Assembly: GCA_946887065.1 (NCBI GenBank)
Contig: CAMPKL010000285.1
Coordinates: 1 to 5,511 of the forward strand
DNA: 5,511 bases
Reading direction: 5' to 3'
DNA from: an uncultured Bryobacterales bacterium
GTDB lineage: Bacteria > Acidobacteriota > Terriglobia > Bryobacterales > UBA6623
Below, in pieces: positions 5,050-5,511 of the stretch. How positions within the stretch are numbered: the stretch's first letter is position 1; the number at the start of each line of letters is the position of its first letter. Under the pieces are notes generated by a model. It saw only the letters and a list, made by a program, of their open reading frames with translations. It searched no databases and was not told the origin of the DNA. Both the position numbers and the translations under genes were made by a program.

Positions 5050-5207
5050 AGTAGCGAAAAAGTTGCGGCATTTCTGGAATTAAAATGGCCACGCACGGCC
5101 CTGCTTTGTGCGCGGGTCCAGCGACGGCGTAGGAGACTAGCGGAATTTCCCCGGGATTTTAGACCGGCAGAACTAGGGTTCTTCCCCTGTAACGCCCTCG
5201 CGCGGGT

Positions 5208-5450
5208 ATGACTCTATTGGACATGAGGATAGGGAAGCTTCATCAACTCTATGTGCAGGAGCTGAAAACGCTCTACGGCTGGAAGATGCCGTCCCCCACG
5301 CCCGCCGTGTCGAGACCGGATGAGCGGTCGTTCGACGCCTACTTCATCGAAGAAGCAGAACAACAGGCCCAGCAGCTCGACCGTATATTCGAGTGGCTGG
5401 GTAAGCCGCCGGTGCTGCGGCGCCTCAAAACGCCGGAGGAAAGTCGGTGA
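5208..5450 (+). CDS. Short DUF892/YciF-like ferritin-fold protein (about half usual length)
   Basis: Encodes 80 residues from ATG 5208, or 75 from ATG 5223, which matches the family N terminus better; neither has a strong ribosome binding site. The segment KLHQLYVQELKTLYGWK resembles the opening helix of DUF892/YciE-YciF proteins, and FDAYFIEEAEQQAQQLDRIF plus EWLGKPP resembles their second helix and following turn. The usual family length is about 160 residues with four helices, so this product appears to stop after two. The second-helix position that is normally His in the EExxxHxxRL pattern is Gln here, so metal binding may be lost. The stop is not an obvious recent frameshift: it overlaps a downstream GTG (GTGA) preceded by a strong ribosome binding site. 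It could be a degenerate relic, a two-helix protein that dimerises, or a chance resemblance. It is divergent from marR across 174 bases. Confidence 0.6.
   Translation: MTLLDMRIGKLHQLYVQELKTLYGWKMPSPTPAVSRPDERSFDAYFIEEAEQQAQQLDRIFEWLGKPPVLRRLKTPEESR
5435..5440 (+). promoter_or_regulatory. Shine-Dalgarno site GGAGGA for the cysteine-rich gene at the right edge
   Basis: GGAGGA ends 6 bases before GTG 5447-5449, inside the last codons of the upstream gene. It is the best ribosome binding site in this part of the window and argues that the following frame is a real coupled gene. Confidence 0.65.
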
Positions 5451-5511
5451 GGGTGACTGCATCCTATACGGCTGCAATTGAAGCATGCCAGGCGTGCGCT
5501 GTCGCTTGTAC
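5447..5511 (+). CDS. Cysteine-rich DUF326/Csp-like four-helix bundle protein (partial, runs off right edge)
   Basis: Starts at GTG 5447, which overlaps the upstream TGA (GTGA), 6 bases after GGAGGA; a second in-frame GTG at 5453 is less well spaced. The 21 visible codons read VRVTASYTAAIEACQACAVA and then Cys, with Cys14, Cys17 and Cys21 in a CxxCxxxC pattern on what looks like an amphipathic helix. The YxxxIEACxACAxAC signature is typical of the first helix of DUF326 and Csp copper-storage proteins, which line the core of a four-helix bundle with cysteines that bind Cu(I). With only 21 residues the family call is tentative; other CxxC-rich proteins are possible. If correct, it and the upstream ferritin-like fragment form a metal-related pair. 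Confidence 0.55.
   Translation, partial: MRVTASYTAAIEACQACAVAC

Noticed and set aside
5063..5086. TTGCGG ... TAAAAT as a sigma-70 promoter for the DUF892-like gene
   Set aside because: The spacer is only 12 bases. TAAAAT alone could be a -10, but no -35 is present at the right distance.
5086..5104. Possible sigma-54 promoter (TGGCCACG...TGC) before the DUF892-like gene
   Set aside because: The GG and GC elements are 14 bases apart instead of the strict 10.
5169..5182. AGAAC-TAGG-GTTCT inverted repeat upstream of the DUF892-like gene
   Set aside because: A 5-bp dyad with a 4-base centre is too short to separate from chance and matches no known operator.

Overview
This GC-rich window (roughly 60% GC by eye) reads like bacterial chromosome, most likely Acidobacteriota. 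The main pointer is the left-edge gene, which encodes the N-terminal helix-turn-helix segment (SWKEIAAYL...RTLHRWEKEAGLPV) that is especially common in acidobacterial sensor and repeat proteins. The compact housekeeping cluster folD-coaE-HtrA-type protease fits that phylum, but the assignment is inference and not proof. I see no insertion sequence, CRISPR array, tRNA or rRNA.

Left part (1-1274) is entirely on the minus strand. In transcription order it holds a RimI-type N-acetyltransferase (1274-795), a small DUF465/YdcH-like coiled-coil protein (636-412) followed by a strong perfect hairpin (336-370), and the 5' end of the helix-turn-helix gene (151 to the window edge).

Centre (1290-4190) is a tight plus-strand operon: folD (one-carbon/tetrahydrofolate metabolism), coaE (last step of CoA synthesis), a membrane-anchored DegS/HtrA-like serine protease with one PDZ domain, and a small four-cysteine protein that begins at a GTG. 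Every junction is a stop/start overlap (TGATG, ATGA, GTGA), so translation of the four is probably coupled. The fourth gene is easily missed, because its reading frame is open far upstream inside the protease gene. Its C-terminal tail reads through a perfect 10-bp hairpin and overlaps the end of the convergent doxX gene.

Right part (4143-5511) holds a minus-strand marR-doxX pair and, divergently, the start of a plus-strand pair. The MarR start codon lies inside a palindrome (GCATA-N7-TATGC), a candidate autoregulatory operator. doxX has its own AT-rich promoter with a CATATATG palindrome in the spacer. The plus-strand pair is a short, apparently half-length DUF892/YciF-like ferritin-fold protein, coupled by GTGA to the first 21 codons of a cysteine-rich protein that resembles the DUF326/Csp copper-binding four-helix bundles and runs off the window. 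Together these suggest a small redox- or metal-stress module. That functional reading is inference.
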